From Planococcus citri (Eukaryota; Arthropoda; Insecta; Hemiptera; Pseudococcidae), in contig NC_088678.1 in NCBI RefSeq assembly GCF_950023065.1, forward strand, positions 31,734,580 through 31,798,579: a DNA stretch of 64,000 bases, read 5' to 3'. The notes beneath the pieces are model-generated. The model saw only the letters and a program-made list of their open reading frames with translations, did no database searches and was not told the origin of the DNA. Made by a program: the position numbers and the translations under genes. This document shows positions 48,183 through 61,015 of this stretch, one piece after another (the first letter of the stretch is position 1; each line of letters opens with the position of its first letter).

Positions 48183-49857
48183 TGAATGCTCAAAAGGGCT
48201 CAAAACCACCATAACTCGGCTCTGAAAGGTCAGAAATAAAGTATGTACCTACCTATGAACAAAATTTCAGCTTTCTACCTTGATTTTATCAAATTTTGAT
48301 TTTTCCACAAAGGTTCAGGCAGTTTCAAAATTTTGGAAATTTTTCAAAAATAATTAAACGATGAATTTTAATAGCAACAATATAAAAGTTTAACGAAAAC
48401 GAAACAGAAAAAAGTATAATAGCGAAAAAATGAAATTAATGTAACAAAAAAATACCAAAACTAAAAATTTTGACATTTCTGAAACGAAAAAAAAAATCTT
48501 TATAACATCACTGGTTTTACTAAATTTCAAAAATTCTTCAAATAAGTTGATCAGGGTAGCTAAAATTGTGATTAGCTGCAGAAATTTTGATTTTTAATAT
48601 AGGCGTAGGTACTGTAGGTATACCTCTTTTTCCAAAAATTCAAAATATATCGAAGAGATGGAAGTACCACAACTCCGAATTTGTATGTACGATGAAAACT
48701 CGCAAAGGATCGTGAACTTGAAATTTTTCGAAGTCACTGAATCCATTTTCAATGAGGAGTTTTGCTCTAGACTTCAAATTCATCCTCAAAAAAAATGTAC
48801 ATATTATAATTATTTTCAAAATTTGAAATTTTCTTTTTGATAGGGAAGTCAAAGGTCGCTGAATCCGTTTTTAATGCTGGATTTCTTTATAAACACCGAA
48901 TTGAGCCCTACAGAGGGAGGAAGAGTGGGAGGAAGAGCCACATGGAGAGAAAGTGGTCAACATTTCAAATTTTTTATGCAGTTTTCATTGGAATTCTGAT
49001 TTCATATTGGGTAGAAAGAATGAAAATTTTCTATCACGACTACCGTGTCTGGTTGATTTCCTGAGCCAAAGTAACAGGGTCCTACAAACAAATTTCGAGA
49101 GAAAAATTGCAGAAAATCAAATTTTTCAACTACCACAAGCTATGAAAGTGTACTGACTAGGTTTTCTATCAGCTGATTTTAGAGACACTTTGAAAGTCAA
49201 AGTGTCAAACCATCTGTCCAATTTCAAAAAAAAAAATACCATGGGACCACTCAACTCTTCCTTTCCCTCCCTTCCAAAAAAAAAGTAAAACAAAGACTAA
49301 GTACATTATTTTAGCATGTAAACTTGATGTCTAGCCCAAAAGTAGGAATACATTCCATTTTGAATGAAGAATAATTAAGAAAAAGATTTGAACCACTGCT
49401 GAAATCCATTTCTTAATTTTTAGCGAACTTTTGAAATTTCTAACGCCCATTTCTGGTAGAAAAGTCAAGAACGGAATCGAGAAGAGGGGGAGGGGTTACA
49501 ATTTTGAACAAGAGAATTTTGAATGAGAATGATTGAGAGCCTCTATTCATTGGAAGATAATAAAATATGATGCGCACTTTGAAATAAAAAATCTAAGTAT
49601 TCAAACATATTTACAAAAACAGAAATATGTACACAAAATAAAAACGGTAGAAAATTGCCATAATAATGCGAACCAAAAAATGTGATATTCGAATTAGAAT
49701 AACGGAGATTGAGTATAAAAATATTACAAAGTCATCTTCGATGTTTGTTGACTTCTCAAATACAATGTATCTCGATAGTTTGAAGAATTACCAGTAAAAG
49801 CGCCATAATAAATAATTACTGAAAAAAACGCTTTGGTTCAAACATAAGTATAGAAAT
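48183..49857. other. AT-rich non-coding sequence
   Basis: No recognised gene. Short open frames at 48640-49156 occur on both strands and have no domains. Confidence 0.4.
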
Positions 49858-50052
49858 AGATTATGCTCTTAAGATAGTCTTAGCATTTTATGTAAGTTTT
49901 ATGTAGTGCGCAGAGTGTGCACGCATCAAATCATGTTCACATTGTGCAACGTTGCACCCCATTGGTTGCTCCACCACGTAACGACACCAACCTGCCATGC
50001 GCAGTAAGTAACACATACGTAAAATGCTATGACTATCTTAAGAGCATAATCT
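49858..50052. mobile_element. 195 bp hairpin MITE (AGATTATGCTCTTAAG ends)
   Basis: AGATTATGCTCTTAAGATAG at 49858 is repeated inverted, ending at 50052. Arms of about 55-60 bases differ at a few positions. The loop carries the palindrome-like TGCAACGTTGCA. Non-coding. Confidence 0.8.
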
Positions 50053-50156
50053 TTTTCCATACTTGGAGAACGTCAATCATGTTTTCTCGAATTTGGTCAA
50101 TGTTGAAGATGCTTTGTTAGCGGCAATCAGCTCGGATCAGCAACTCGAATCAGCTA

Positions 50157-50765
50157 AGGTGCACCGGGGGAAGTTGGAATTCGGGGTAAGTTAGAAAACT
50201 TGCTCTAGCGCATAGAGGTTTATATCTGGCAAAGTGCCACTAAAGGTGACTTGAGGGTACTACCCCTACTTCATCACGGCATAAAAATTTTCGCGATTCA
50301 GTTTCATTTTAGATGTCTTTGATTCAATTGTATTTTGTTGTTGTTTTAAACTGGTTTTGAATTTGTTCTAAAATACAGACTTTCTATTTTTTTTTAGTTT
50401 TTTGCATATAGCGGACGAACTGTGCGTCCTAGTGAAAATCTGATGAAAGTAATCTCAAAGAGAATTAAATTCTCTACAACTTTGTTTCTGTGCAATTTTT
50501 CTAGGACGCTCCATTTGTGATCAACACCTCTGCAAAGTTTAGCCTGTTCTGACTTCCCCCAATTGGGGTAAGTCAGAACAGTTTATATTTTATTCCACTC
50601 AGCGAAAGCTACTGTGTCAATCGCGCTCAAATTTTCACCATAGGTTAAGAACCCTTATGGGAACCTACATAATAAATTTGATCCATATTGGTTCATTAGA
50701 AGGGGAGTAACAGCTGGTCAAAGTTGAAATTGCGAAAAATCATTCTGACTTGCCCCAGTGCACCT
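50157..50765 (-). mobile_element. 609 bp MITE, copy 2, TA target duplication
   Basis: Both termini are complete here: AGGTGCACCGGGGGAAGT after TA (50155-50156), and GTGCACCT before TA (50766-50767). It is the reverse complement of the copy at 9779-10390, with few differences, including the CCCCAATTGGGG block near 50560. No coding frame, so it needs a transposase supplied elsewhere in the genome. Confidence 0.88.
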
Positions 50766-50767
50766 TA

Positions 50768-51164
50768 CATTTATCCACAATATCGCCGCATCAGCATTTT
50801 TGATGTGTATACACCAGTTGTTGATTGAAATGTACTCAGACATCCGGCAAAATCAGCATAGCAGGAACATTTGAGCTGTCTTTGATTTGCATTTCAGACA
50901 GCTGATGTCTTCAGTGGTAAAATTCTTCAGAGATCTCAATGAGATGCCAACTGCGTGACGTCGAGGCATGTATCTCTGGGAGCATATAGCAGCTCATCTA
51001 CTGCTGATTGATGAGCGATAGGAAACATCAGACATACCGATGTCTACTTGTATGTAACAATGGTTTTGAGCTGTTTCAGATGAGCCTTCAGCAGATTTTT
51101 GGATTCTCCAGTTTTAGAAAAAAATAAAAATTGTGGGGCATATAAAAAGATGGTTGGAGATATG
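50768..51164. other. non-coding sequence between two elements
   Basis: No recognised gene, RNA or repeat. Confidence 0.4.
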
Positions 51165-51491
51165 GGTTTTTACCATCGACCGTATATAATGGACGAATAT
51201 TTCAAATTGGGGTACATGATGATGGCCACATTTTGGAAGCAGATTCCAGGAAATGTTCTGCACATGCGCCAGTTTACTAGTGTTACGTTTGACATCGACT
51301 GTGTAGGAACTGCAACGTTGAATCGTCTCTCTCTCTCCACCAGCGCCTGACCTATCAGGACACTATAAACATCATGTTTGGCGCATGAGCAGAAGGTTTT
51401 CTGGATTCTGCATCCAAAATCTAGCCGTCATATTTTGCCTCATTTTCAACGTTGAATTATTTGTCCATTATATATGGTCGACGGTTTTTAC
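51165..51491. mobile_element. 327 bp foldback MITE
   Basis: ATATAATGGACGAATA near 51185 and its inverted partner near 51462 mark the outer arms. An inner block containing TTCTGC(A/T)CATGCGCCA is mirrored at about 51255 and 51390. Overall arms are about 110 bases with gaps. The 83-codon frame at 51099-51350 reads across the left arm and is not a gene. Confidence 0.7.
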
Positions 51492-54400
51492 TGAATTTCT
51501 GCCTTTAACATTAATTTGAATGTTTTAATTTTTTTTACATAGGAAATGTGCCAAAAAATGAAATTTTTAAAAATCCTCCAAAAATCGAGAAATGAATTTC
51601 AGGGGCTGAAATCACTGTTGATGGTGTTTTATGGAGTCTCTTCCGACTCCTCTTCGTCTGATCTGAACTTTCCATGTTGGTTGAAAAATTCAGGAGATAA
51701 GTTCACTCTATAATGAAAGCACAGGTTCAATCAAAAAGTGTCTCTCTACAAAAGGATCTCGAAAACAGAACCGTAGGAGGAGCAACAACTAAATATAAGC
51801 AGCAAAAGAACAAGCAGGAAAATCAAAAACTTTCGAGTACGTACATACTCGTAGTCTGGCTAAACAATGGTAATTTTCGCCAAAACCTCGAAGTATAAGA
51901 AAGAGTGCGAAATTCGAGTTATACAGAAGCGAGGGAGGAAGAGAAAGAAACGTGGTTGTAAATTTTGGCGTAACGTTAATTGAAAAGTCACATACGTCAT
52001 TGTTTGTGAGGTTGAAACACGAACGTGATTCGTTTGATTATACAAGGGCAACGTACCTAAGTGAACGCGGAAGAGAAACAGAATTCGTGCAAGGTACACA
52101 CGAGCGACTGAGCCAGAGAGTGTGAGGGAGCAAATGCACGTAGTATTACAGACGCGGTAAAGGAACGAGCGACGTATACAACTCGTAAGTACGAGTATAA
52201 TAAGATTGTATATACCGGAGCGAGAGCGAGTAAGTAAGTATTCGACACATATGCGAAAAAGTTGGCGAAAACAATTTCAAAGTTGACATGGTAATAAAGT
52301 ACGAGCAGTTTTCATTTTGGTGGCCAATATCTACGTACGTTTCGGCGCGGTTTTGTCATTTGTATTCTCGAAATGTTATGACTGCTAAGAAATTCGAACG
52401 AGATGGCAGGGCAGGGATACAGGGAGACAGACTGGCTATATGGTCATGCGAGTACACACGAGTATGCTGAGGGACAACAGAGAAAAACAACGATAAGCAC
52501 GAATATACGACGACTCGATTATATATAAGGAGCTGATTTCCTGCGTAGTGCGCGAAACACCACCAAGACGAACGAAAAAGGCCAAAGGCCGGGTACACCC
52601 TGCGAAAAATTCGCTCTACTCTCGTAGTCGCGTAAGACAGCGAAACGACTGTCCACTTTAGATTTGGGAACTTTCTTTTCATTTGGACGACTTGCCGAGT
52701 TGGCTGTGTGTATTTGTGTAAGTTAAGTGGGGAAAGTTGGTTCATTTTTCATTCTTGCCTCCCTTTATAGTGATGGCATTCATTTTCTGGATCTTTCGCA
52801 GTATTTTCCTCATCGTTTCTTATACACGAGGAGGTTTTATGGCGTTTTTTTTTCGCTCGCCGCAGACCGCGGTGACGGGGGGGGGGGAGGGCGGATGCCG
52901 GATTTTTGTTCTCGGTGGCTGTGTTCGCTTATTATTACCGCTTTACACGCCGTCTCCGCGCCATCCTTTTTACCACTTCAATTAAGAATAAACGAATCCT
53001 TCGGGAATTTAAAACCAATTTATTATTAAGCCTGTCTGTTTCGCGATTTCTATCTTGTTATCGGCTGTATCATTGTTGTTGTTTGCGTTGGGTTCAATTT
53101 CATTTTCTCATAATGATATCCAATTTTTAAATTCGTTTATTAGCTTTTCCCTATCACCGTGTTTCTCTCTCTGGAGGCAGTTTTCTCGGGTATACACAGT
53201 GGCGACGGTGGCACCGCCCTGCGAATAAATTGTTTTGAAATAATATAATACCTACTCGGCGATATATTATCATTTTCTTTTTTTTCGCAACGTCGATGTA
53301 TAACGAGTTTATTGTTTTTATTTTTTCAATATTCGATAAATTTTACGCGATAAAAAAAATATTAGGAAAAATTTGCCTTTGCCGGTGTTGTCGGTGTATT
53401 TTCGCGAGCTAACAAATCCGTCGAGTCGGGTTTATTTTTTCAAGACGTCGTAGTCGTAACGTATAAGCGTGAGTGGAGAAAATCAAATTTGTCGAATAAA
53501 TATTACACGTAGTCTTTTATGCATACTACGTCGTCGTACAGCAGTCGAAGTCGTCTTATTTTTCCCAACCAGAATGTGTGAGAAAATTGTACACAATAGT
53601 GAAAATTTATAGGTCGGCGGTGTTGGTCGTCGTTTGGGCAGCGATACGAATACATAAAAATAAGCTAACAAGAAAAATACGTCGGTGTACCTATGTACTT
53701 TTTGTGCTGGCAACTTTTATAGCATTTTTTGCCATGAAAACGAAAGTTGAAAATAGTCGACAATGCTGTTTTCATATCGTCGAGGATTATCTTATATGTT
53801 CATTTCCACTTGCTCGTGCTGTAGGTACTCGTATTCCAGTGCCTAGGTATAATTTGACGACTTTGTAGATTGCTAGCTTGTTGTGTCACCAACTAGTGAT
53901 ATCGATATCAGAAAAAAAGTATTTTTTTGGCGACAATACTTCCCTATCCCTCCCCCCCTCCTTGAAAGATGAAGCAGTTTGGCGATAAGCTCTTGATCAA
54001 AAATAGTAGGATTCAATTCGTAACATCTTTTCAAGTGGAGCAATATTTCGCATACTCGATACTCGTTCGAGAGTATGTATGTATATTTACTCGGATTTTT
54101 TGTGAAAGTGGTTCCAAGTCGATATATGTTATACCTAGTACCTAAACCTACCTAATTAAAAACAGCTACCGTGTGGTACTAATTTTCAATTTGTAAGATT
54201 CATTTTTATAATAAGCGTCCATAATCGCCCTTTCAATATAATTAGCGTAGGTAGTTGAAGAAATTTTTCACGGTGTAGCCTGCTCACGATCTCGATGCAG
54301 TTTTTATACGTTTTCAATTTCATTTTATCGCTGGTATTTCCAAGTGCATCGAATCGAAAATAATTTTATTGGATTGCGTAATTTTGAGCTGATTTTGCTT

Positions 54401-54899
54401 CTGGCCGGACTTTAACGATGCTGATTTCATTTGCGTTTATCCTTAATTAAAGCGAATAAAATGATTAAATGGGTTTCGAGTTTTTGCCTAAGCCATACAT
54501 TGGTATGTACATTGTATCTGTTTTTCGTAATTCAACTCTCATGTTTGGGCAAAATTGTGCTATTTGCTGAGAAAATTCAAACATTTTCTTTCTATAAAAA
54601 ATTTTAAAAATTTTCAAAAACAATTTTTAATTCGGTTAGATAACTTAAATGTTGCATATGAGCACAATATTATTTTTTTAGGCCAATACGTACATTATAG
54701 TAGATCATTAGGCTTTCTGCAATCTTAATTTCATCTCTGAGGTTTTGAGAAGAAATGCATGGAAAATTTTACTTTTTGAAATTGATTCATTTTTTACAAC
54801 TGATCGTTTAAAAAAGTCCATTTTCTGAGATCATTAATTTCATATGACACAAACCCCTTCCTTCACCCCTTTTCCAGAAGACCATCACTTCAATGTGAA
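51492..54899. other. non-coding, apparently unique sequence
   Basis: CpG-containing mixed sequence from 51700 to 54500. Many short overlapping open frames on both strands at 52057-53868 lack recognisable domains. A G-run is at 52878-52887. This is one of the largest stretches without identifiable mobile DNA in the window. Confidence 0.4.
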
Positions 54900-56120
54900 A
54901 CTTCCTCAAAGAAAGTTGATTTAAAACCTGAAAATCACTACCTAATTTTTTTAGTGAAATTTTTTTTGCGAAAAAATTTCTTATTTACTGTAAAATTCAC
55001 AGATGTTTTGTAAAAATCACAAATTTTTCAGTGAAAATTCAACTGTTACCTTTTATGAGAAAATTATTGCTCTTTTTGGTGAAAACTGAAGATTTTTTTA
55101 GGTAAATTTTTTTTTTGACCTTTCTCAAGTAGAAAATTCCAATTTGTACCCAACAACAACGACTGCTTTTTAGTGAATATGCATTATTCATTTTTCAAGT
55201 TGAAATTTTACTGCTAGTTTTCAAGTGGAAATTATTTTAGTGTTGCATCAACTTTTAGGGAAATTTATTCACTTTTTAGAAGAGAAAATCGTCATTTTTC
55301 AAGTCAAACTGACTGATATTTTTTGATTCTGATTTGCGGTGGAAAATTATCAACTTACCTATAGAATAAATTCATTATCCAGATTTATTTATGTTCCGTT
55401 AGAACGACCAATTTTTTTTTAGTGAGAATTACTCATTTTTCGGTAAGAATAACCAATTTTTTTAAAATGATAATGACTCATTATTCAGTAAAAATCATTC
55501 ATTATTATGTGCAAAAAAAAACAATTTTTTAGAAAAAAGTGAACATTACTTACCCAACAAAATACTGCCAAAAAATTTTACTGAAATTCATTTCAAAATG
55601 AAAATAACAATTTTTCATGTCAAAATAAATTATTTTTTTTCAATGAAAATTGCTGGCTGGTTTCAATGTAAAAATAGCTAATTCATTGACTTATAGAAAA
55701 ATTTCACAATTTTTAGTCAATTTAATAAATGATCAATTTTGTTGATGAAAATCACTAATTTTTTTAGAAAAAAATGATGAATTTTTTTTTTGTGAAAATC
55801 GTTTACTTTTGAGAAGAATTATCAACTTGAAAAAAATTACTCATTTTTAGATAGAAATTTCAGATTTTTGTTCAGTAAAATAAATGCTGATTTTTTTGTG
55901 AAAATAAAATTCAAATATTTTTTTGGGCAAAAGTTACCTAGTCATTTTTTAAAGCAAATTGTAAATTTTTCAATCAAACTCACCAATTTCCTACAAAAAA
56001 AACTACGAATTTTCTAACCTACTTACATTCTCATTTTTTCAGAAAACTTTCTGATTTTTGTCAAAATTTACTGATTTTTTAGTGAAAATTACCAATTTAT
56101 CAAGCAAAAAATAATGTTTT
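54900..56120. repeat. T-rich degenerate repeat (GTGAAAATT / CAATTTTT words)
   Basis: The words AGTGAAAATTAC, CAATTTTTTA and TCATTTTTC return every 25-45 bases in one orientation, without a strict period. It resembles the A-rich repeat at 15733-16487 in reverse. No gene is present. Confidence 0.55.
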
Positions 56121-58351
56121 TTTGTTTCAGAACAACAGTTTTTATTCCTTCACCACAACTTTTTTTTTAGAGAAAGTTCCGAAATTTTTCCAAGTATTCA
56201 TTTCTATAAACAATTTTTTCTGACTTTCTTTTCACTTATAGATATCAGAAATAATCCTAATAGGTACTTAGTGAAATATGAAAATATTCAAATATTCAAA
56301 TTTGTACTCATATCATACGAGTAGTTTTTGAAAACAGCTTCTTTACAATTTTAAGAACTGTAAAGTACAAAGCTTGAAATGAAAGTTGTAGGTACTCAAG
56401 CATCAAGTTATATTCTCCTCACAAAGTCCTTGCCAATCCATGGGCATCCTGATAAGCAAATTTCTCAATATTGCAGGGTTATAAAATTTATTCAAAATAT
56501 TAAAAAAAAAAACAAAAAAAAAACGTTGAAAAAAGTTTGAGATTTGTTTGAAATTTTAGAAGCTTTGAATTTTGAAAGCAAAATCGAGAGCAAGGGATAA
56601 AAAAAACACTGATGGAAAAATCAGATTTCTTTTTTTTTAGTGCCAAAGAATTTTAAGAAGAGAAAAAAAATTGTACGAAAACAGAATTCAATTGAAAAGT
56701 TGCTAAAATCTTCCTTCCCCCTTTTCCTCCTTATCTCCGATAAAACAATTTTTCTAAATTTATTTTAATTCAAAGTTTTCATCACCATTTTTTTGAAAAT
56801 CAAAGAAAAAAATTTATGATTCATTCAAAATTTAAACAAATAATTCTCACTATCTCTCTTTGACCTCGTTTTCGATTTCCTTGCATTTATACTTGAATCA
56901 AACATCGTAAATTATTAGTAAATGATAACGAGTTCAACTTGTGGCTGACAAACAAATTGCCAGTCACCGATTTGATGACATTTTAATAGGTAATCATAAA
57001 GAATATCTGGACACGTTGAAAAAAAAAATTATTATTATAAGGAAAAAACACATGTTTAATTCTTAGTATTGTTTTGTTTTTTCAATGAACTAATTGATGA
57101 AGTGTGAAGTATTTGGGTGAGCCATCAAGGTCAATGAACTGATTCTCGCTCATAAGCATATTAAGTGTACAAAACCATGGACAAGATGAAAAATCTGATA
57201 ATGTAAGACCTGACAAAATAAAGCTACCAATGCCAAACCACCCAAAAGCTAATTATTACAGAATCCTCGAAGCTGAAAGTCCTCTATCCGAAATAAACCC
57301 TTCGATACTTTTTTTACTCCAAAAAGAATTCGCCAATTTGGAATCCACAGCCGCCACCGTCCACACCTTGCTAGTATTTTTCCATAATCAACTTTTCCCC
57401 CTTCGAAAACTAGAGAAAAAAGACATCCAACCACCTCGTAAAAATATCCCAGAGTAAAAATTGTCTTCATTTCAACTTCTCTCGATACCTTCCAACGAAC
57501 GCATATTCCAACTACCTCGGTCGCTCGACCACGTCAAAAAGAGAGCAGCAAACCACCATCACAATATAGTATAAGAGAGATAGTTATACAGAGAGGAAAG
57601 GATGACGACTGCGAGAAGGGGAAAAAAGGTAAAAATCCAATATACGTAATTCTGATCTACTTTTGGGTGAAAATGCTTCACGTTACACCGCACCACACAT
57701 CGTCGTCGGTCGGCTCTGCAAGGTGCAAGGCGAGGGAGAATGACTGTGAAATACATTTGTTAGCTGGAAAGCGGTATCCATTTTGAATAGAAAATTGGAT
57801 TGGAAGAGCCAGTTTGGCGTTATATTTCACTGAAGTAGGAACAACTTTTAATATTAAGAATTGATCCTAGTAACTTCGAATGTGTAGTTATTACATTTTA
57901 CAATGGCGAAAGAAAAAGAGAAAAAAGCCAGCAGAGAGGGTATGAAAAAGGTACTCTGGCTATAAGTTGCGTGCGAAAAAAAAAAAAGGACAAGAGAAGG
58001 AAAAGCGAAGAAAGAAAGGGAGAGGTTTAGGCGGCAATGGACGTTGAAATTGGAAGATCAGGAAACGCTGCGATACTTTGGGAAATTGAAGCGGAATGAT
58101 AAAAAAATATCCTCGCACACTTCGGGTGTCCGAGCGAGGCGAGTGTTCGTTCTTCTAGTATTGCAAAACTTGCAAAGAGAAAAAACGGAAATTTTTATAC
58201 TCGCATGGTCGCGTTATTACGAATATTATATACCTTTATTCGAAGTAATTTTTCTTTCCCTTTAACCCCCCTTGCCCATCCACTCGTCCCTTTTTTTTTT
58301 ACAGCTAATCGCATCAATTTTATCTCTACCTATAGTGAATTTCAAAACGGT
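56121..58351. other. non-coding sequence
   Basis: AT-rich up to 57200, then CpG-containing. A 75-codon plus-strand frame at 57230-57457 is open on the opposite strand too and has no known domain, so I do not call it. Confidence 0.4.
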
Positions 58352-58424
58352 ACTTACCAATAATATATCGCGATTTTCATTTATTAACCTGAAACATAAA
58401 TAATATCCGAATATAAATCATTAG
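58352..58424 (-). promoter_or_regulatory. splice-site pair: possible 31 nt microexon or recursive splice site
   Basis: On the minus strand TTACTAATG (a TACTAAT branch point) precedes TTATTTATGTTTCAG, which ends at 58389. Thirty-one nucleotides follow (58358-58388) and then a strong donor GTAAGTAC starting at 58357. The sequence right after AG is GTTAAT, a weak donor, so it could act as a ratchet point or the 31 nt could be a true microexon. One of its three frames is open. Confidence 0.45.
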
Positions 58425-60359
58425 TAAGCTAAGTACACACGGTGAAAAAAATCAATAAAAACCGAGAAGCCGGTACATACGATTAAATATTTCGCAACAT
58501 TGTTAAGTATTATTAATATCGTTTCGCGTCTTATTTCAATACAAAACCACCGCCATCGTACCGAGACAATTATTAATTATCTCGGGTTTTTTTCCTCTTC
58601 GAAATTTTTATCATTGAACGGGAATTATATTATTTGTTTCGAGCGACTCGAGTAATTACTCATTTCGGTCACATAGTACCTACCTATAGGGTTAGGTGCA
58701 TATAAATCGAACAACTTTCGGTGCGAGGTAATTGTTTTCACGGTGAATCGCCGCACCTACCCCCGCCCTTATCATTTTGACAGGGTTAAACGATAATATA
58801 GCGTTTGTAATAGGTCGGCTCGACTGAGTAATTTTTCAACATACTGTATTCGCCAATCTAATAAATCTCTGCATACAAATATGCAAAAAAATAAGGCCTC
58901 CCGTCGTGTCTCGGGTAAAATTTTTTTAATTACTATGCCTTTCTTTCATTTCAATTTGCAGCAGGCGGAGAAAAATTCTACTTAACCTCGAATCCATGGA
59001 TATTCATTTTTTAGTACGTATAGCTCTTGTACTTGAACGAATTATCGTCGATACATTTCATTCCATTCATCGAACGCATATAAAACTAAGTTATTGATTC
59101 GATATTTATATCTCGTACCTACTTCATGCAATCCACCTCATTACATTGTTTCAAGCACACATAATACGTATATAAATAGCAACGTAATCATTATCCTCGT
59201 TATTTGAATAGCACAACCACCATTGACTGTCTCGACTCCTTTGCATACTATATAGACGATGACGTTGTAACCTTATTTCATTATTATTCTCATGATACAC
59301 TCGATTGCTCGAGTAATTCACACAGGTTTCTATACTCCTTTTCATTCAGCTATGCATTTTTCCCCCTTTAGTTTTAATATCACACATCAAACATAATGAT
59401 ATTACAAATTGTTCCAATAAACTCGCAGAGGCTACGTAAAATCAAACTTGGAAAGCCAAAAGATAAAGCTGAGCTTCTGACTATGAGCTTTTGATAAAAA
59501 ATATAAAGCTGTGGCTTCGGCTTACAACTTTCAAAATTGACTATGGGTATACAGGAAACGTAGATACGCATCCGGCTTCCAAAGCTTATTACTTTCGTCC
59601 CATAGCGAAGCAAAAACTCTCCGGTATAAGAAGCAAAAAAATATTGTGTTTATTGGAAGCTTTCTGTCCAACTTTTCCTTCTTCTCGGTAAAGTGTTTTT
59701 AGCCATCCGTTCCTTCACAAATAAAATGTTTTCAATAATTCCTTTTAATCTTCGACGCTATATTCTATTTGTTAACAGATTTACGCGATTTTTTCTTCTT
59801 ATTTCGTTGGATTTTTTCGTTTTTTCGGCTTTCTTTCGTTTTCCTCTGTCGTTTTGTCTGTTGTCTTATTCGGTCGCCTTTTGCGGAGATCCTAAGCCCG
59901 CAGAATTTGTCTCTGAATTCAACTCTCAGGGATTCATTATTGTGATAAACTGGCCGAATCGATTCTGTTTTTACTTCGGGAGTCTTGAAATGTACAAAAG
60001 CTTATGAGAACTTGAGTTATGACCAGTCTGAAAATTATTTTGGCATAAATATGGATTTCTGGGAAATTATGAAATAATGCAGAACCTTGAATTTCAATTA
60101 CGAATCATTAAAGAAAAGGAAGAAGTTGGGCGATAAATTTTGAAAGGAAATTCAGAATTTAAAAAATCCAAGTTTCTACCTTGAATTTGTGACCCCAATG
60201 ATGGATCAGAGAAATGAAAAGGCGAGACAAATCATTATGTATTCATTTTAAAATTTTCGGAGCCTAATTTTTTCAGGCAATAAATTTTGAAAAATGGATG
60301 TAAAAGTCTCCTCGCCAAAAAAAAGTTTTAAATCATGTATATGTTTTTGGTCAAGTTGA
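58425..60359. other. non-coding, apparently unique sequence
   Basis: No recognised gene or repeat partner. The 104-codon plus-strand frame at 59693-60007 is phenylalanine-rich and without a domain I can name. Confidence 0.4.
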
Positions 60360-60610
60360 CTTGATGCTCGATCAGACAATACATGATCATCCGGCCCAGA
60401 TTTTTCAGCCTGATCCGGACCGATGAGTCTGAGCATCAATGCTGAAATCTTCTGCAGCCTGACGCCTGCCTGGCTCAGGTCTGTTGTGTTGATCTGATCA
60501 GGTCTGGTCTTGTCTGATCATCCAGACCAGTTTTTCAGCCTATTGACTTGTATGTCTGACTTCCCAAGGCAGTCTGTCTTCCTGTTTAACCTCTTAAGGT
60601 CATTGACCCA
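60360..60610 (+). repeat. TGATC/CTGAT-rich patch with a 128 bp direct repeat
   Basis: GATCATCC followed by CCAG and TTTTTCAGCCT occurs near 60386 and again near 60514, 128 bases apart. Between and around them CTGATC, TGATCA and CAGCCTGA recur in both orientations. It resembles the interiors of the TIR elements filled with one short word, but I could not define inverted ends. Confidence 0.5.
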
Positions 60611-61015
60611 TCTGACTGGCCAAAGAAATCTTAGAAACGATCCATAGAGAAAGCTGTTGTAATTTCTTTCTTCTTCGAAAGAACCCTTTAAAAAGATTTT
60701 AACAATGTTCCCTAGAAATATGAAAACTGCTGCAAACTCCTAAAAGCAGTTGTTTTCGAATTGGAAGCTTTTTCAAAATTTCAAATATTCACCAAAAATC
60801 CAGAAATGAACTTTTGCTCCTGAAATTTTAGAAACTTTTGTTGGAATAGGAAAGCGTTAATTCAAGTGATGTGACGTAGCTAACGTAAGCTAGAATGCTG
60901 AAATTTGGTAGATATCTATTAAGTATTATTTCTGACCTTCCTATTGGAAGAAGTTTTCTCAGGTCAAAATACAAATTAGTCAGGGAGACCGCTTAAGGAT
61001 CTATTGCACCGCCAC
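60611..61015. other. non-coding sequence
   Basis: No recognised gene or repeat. Confidence 0.4.

Noticed and set aside
52356..53868. Cluster of open frames up to 129 codons
   Set aside because: Frames are open on both strands together, with no domain, no codon pattern and no splice context. Chance in a CpG-richer stretch is the simplest view.
57230..57457. 75-codon plus-strand gene
   Set aside because: No domain is recognised, the opposite strand is open over the same interval, and no initiation or splice context supports it.
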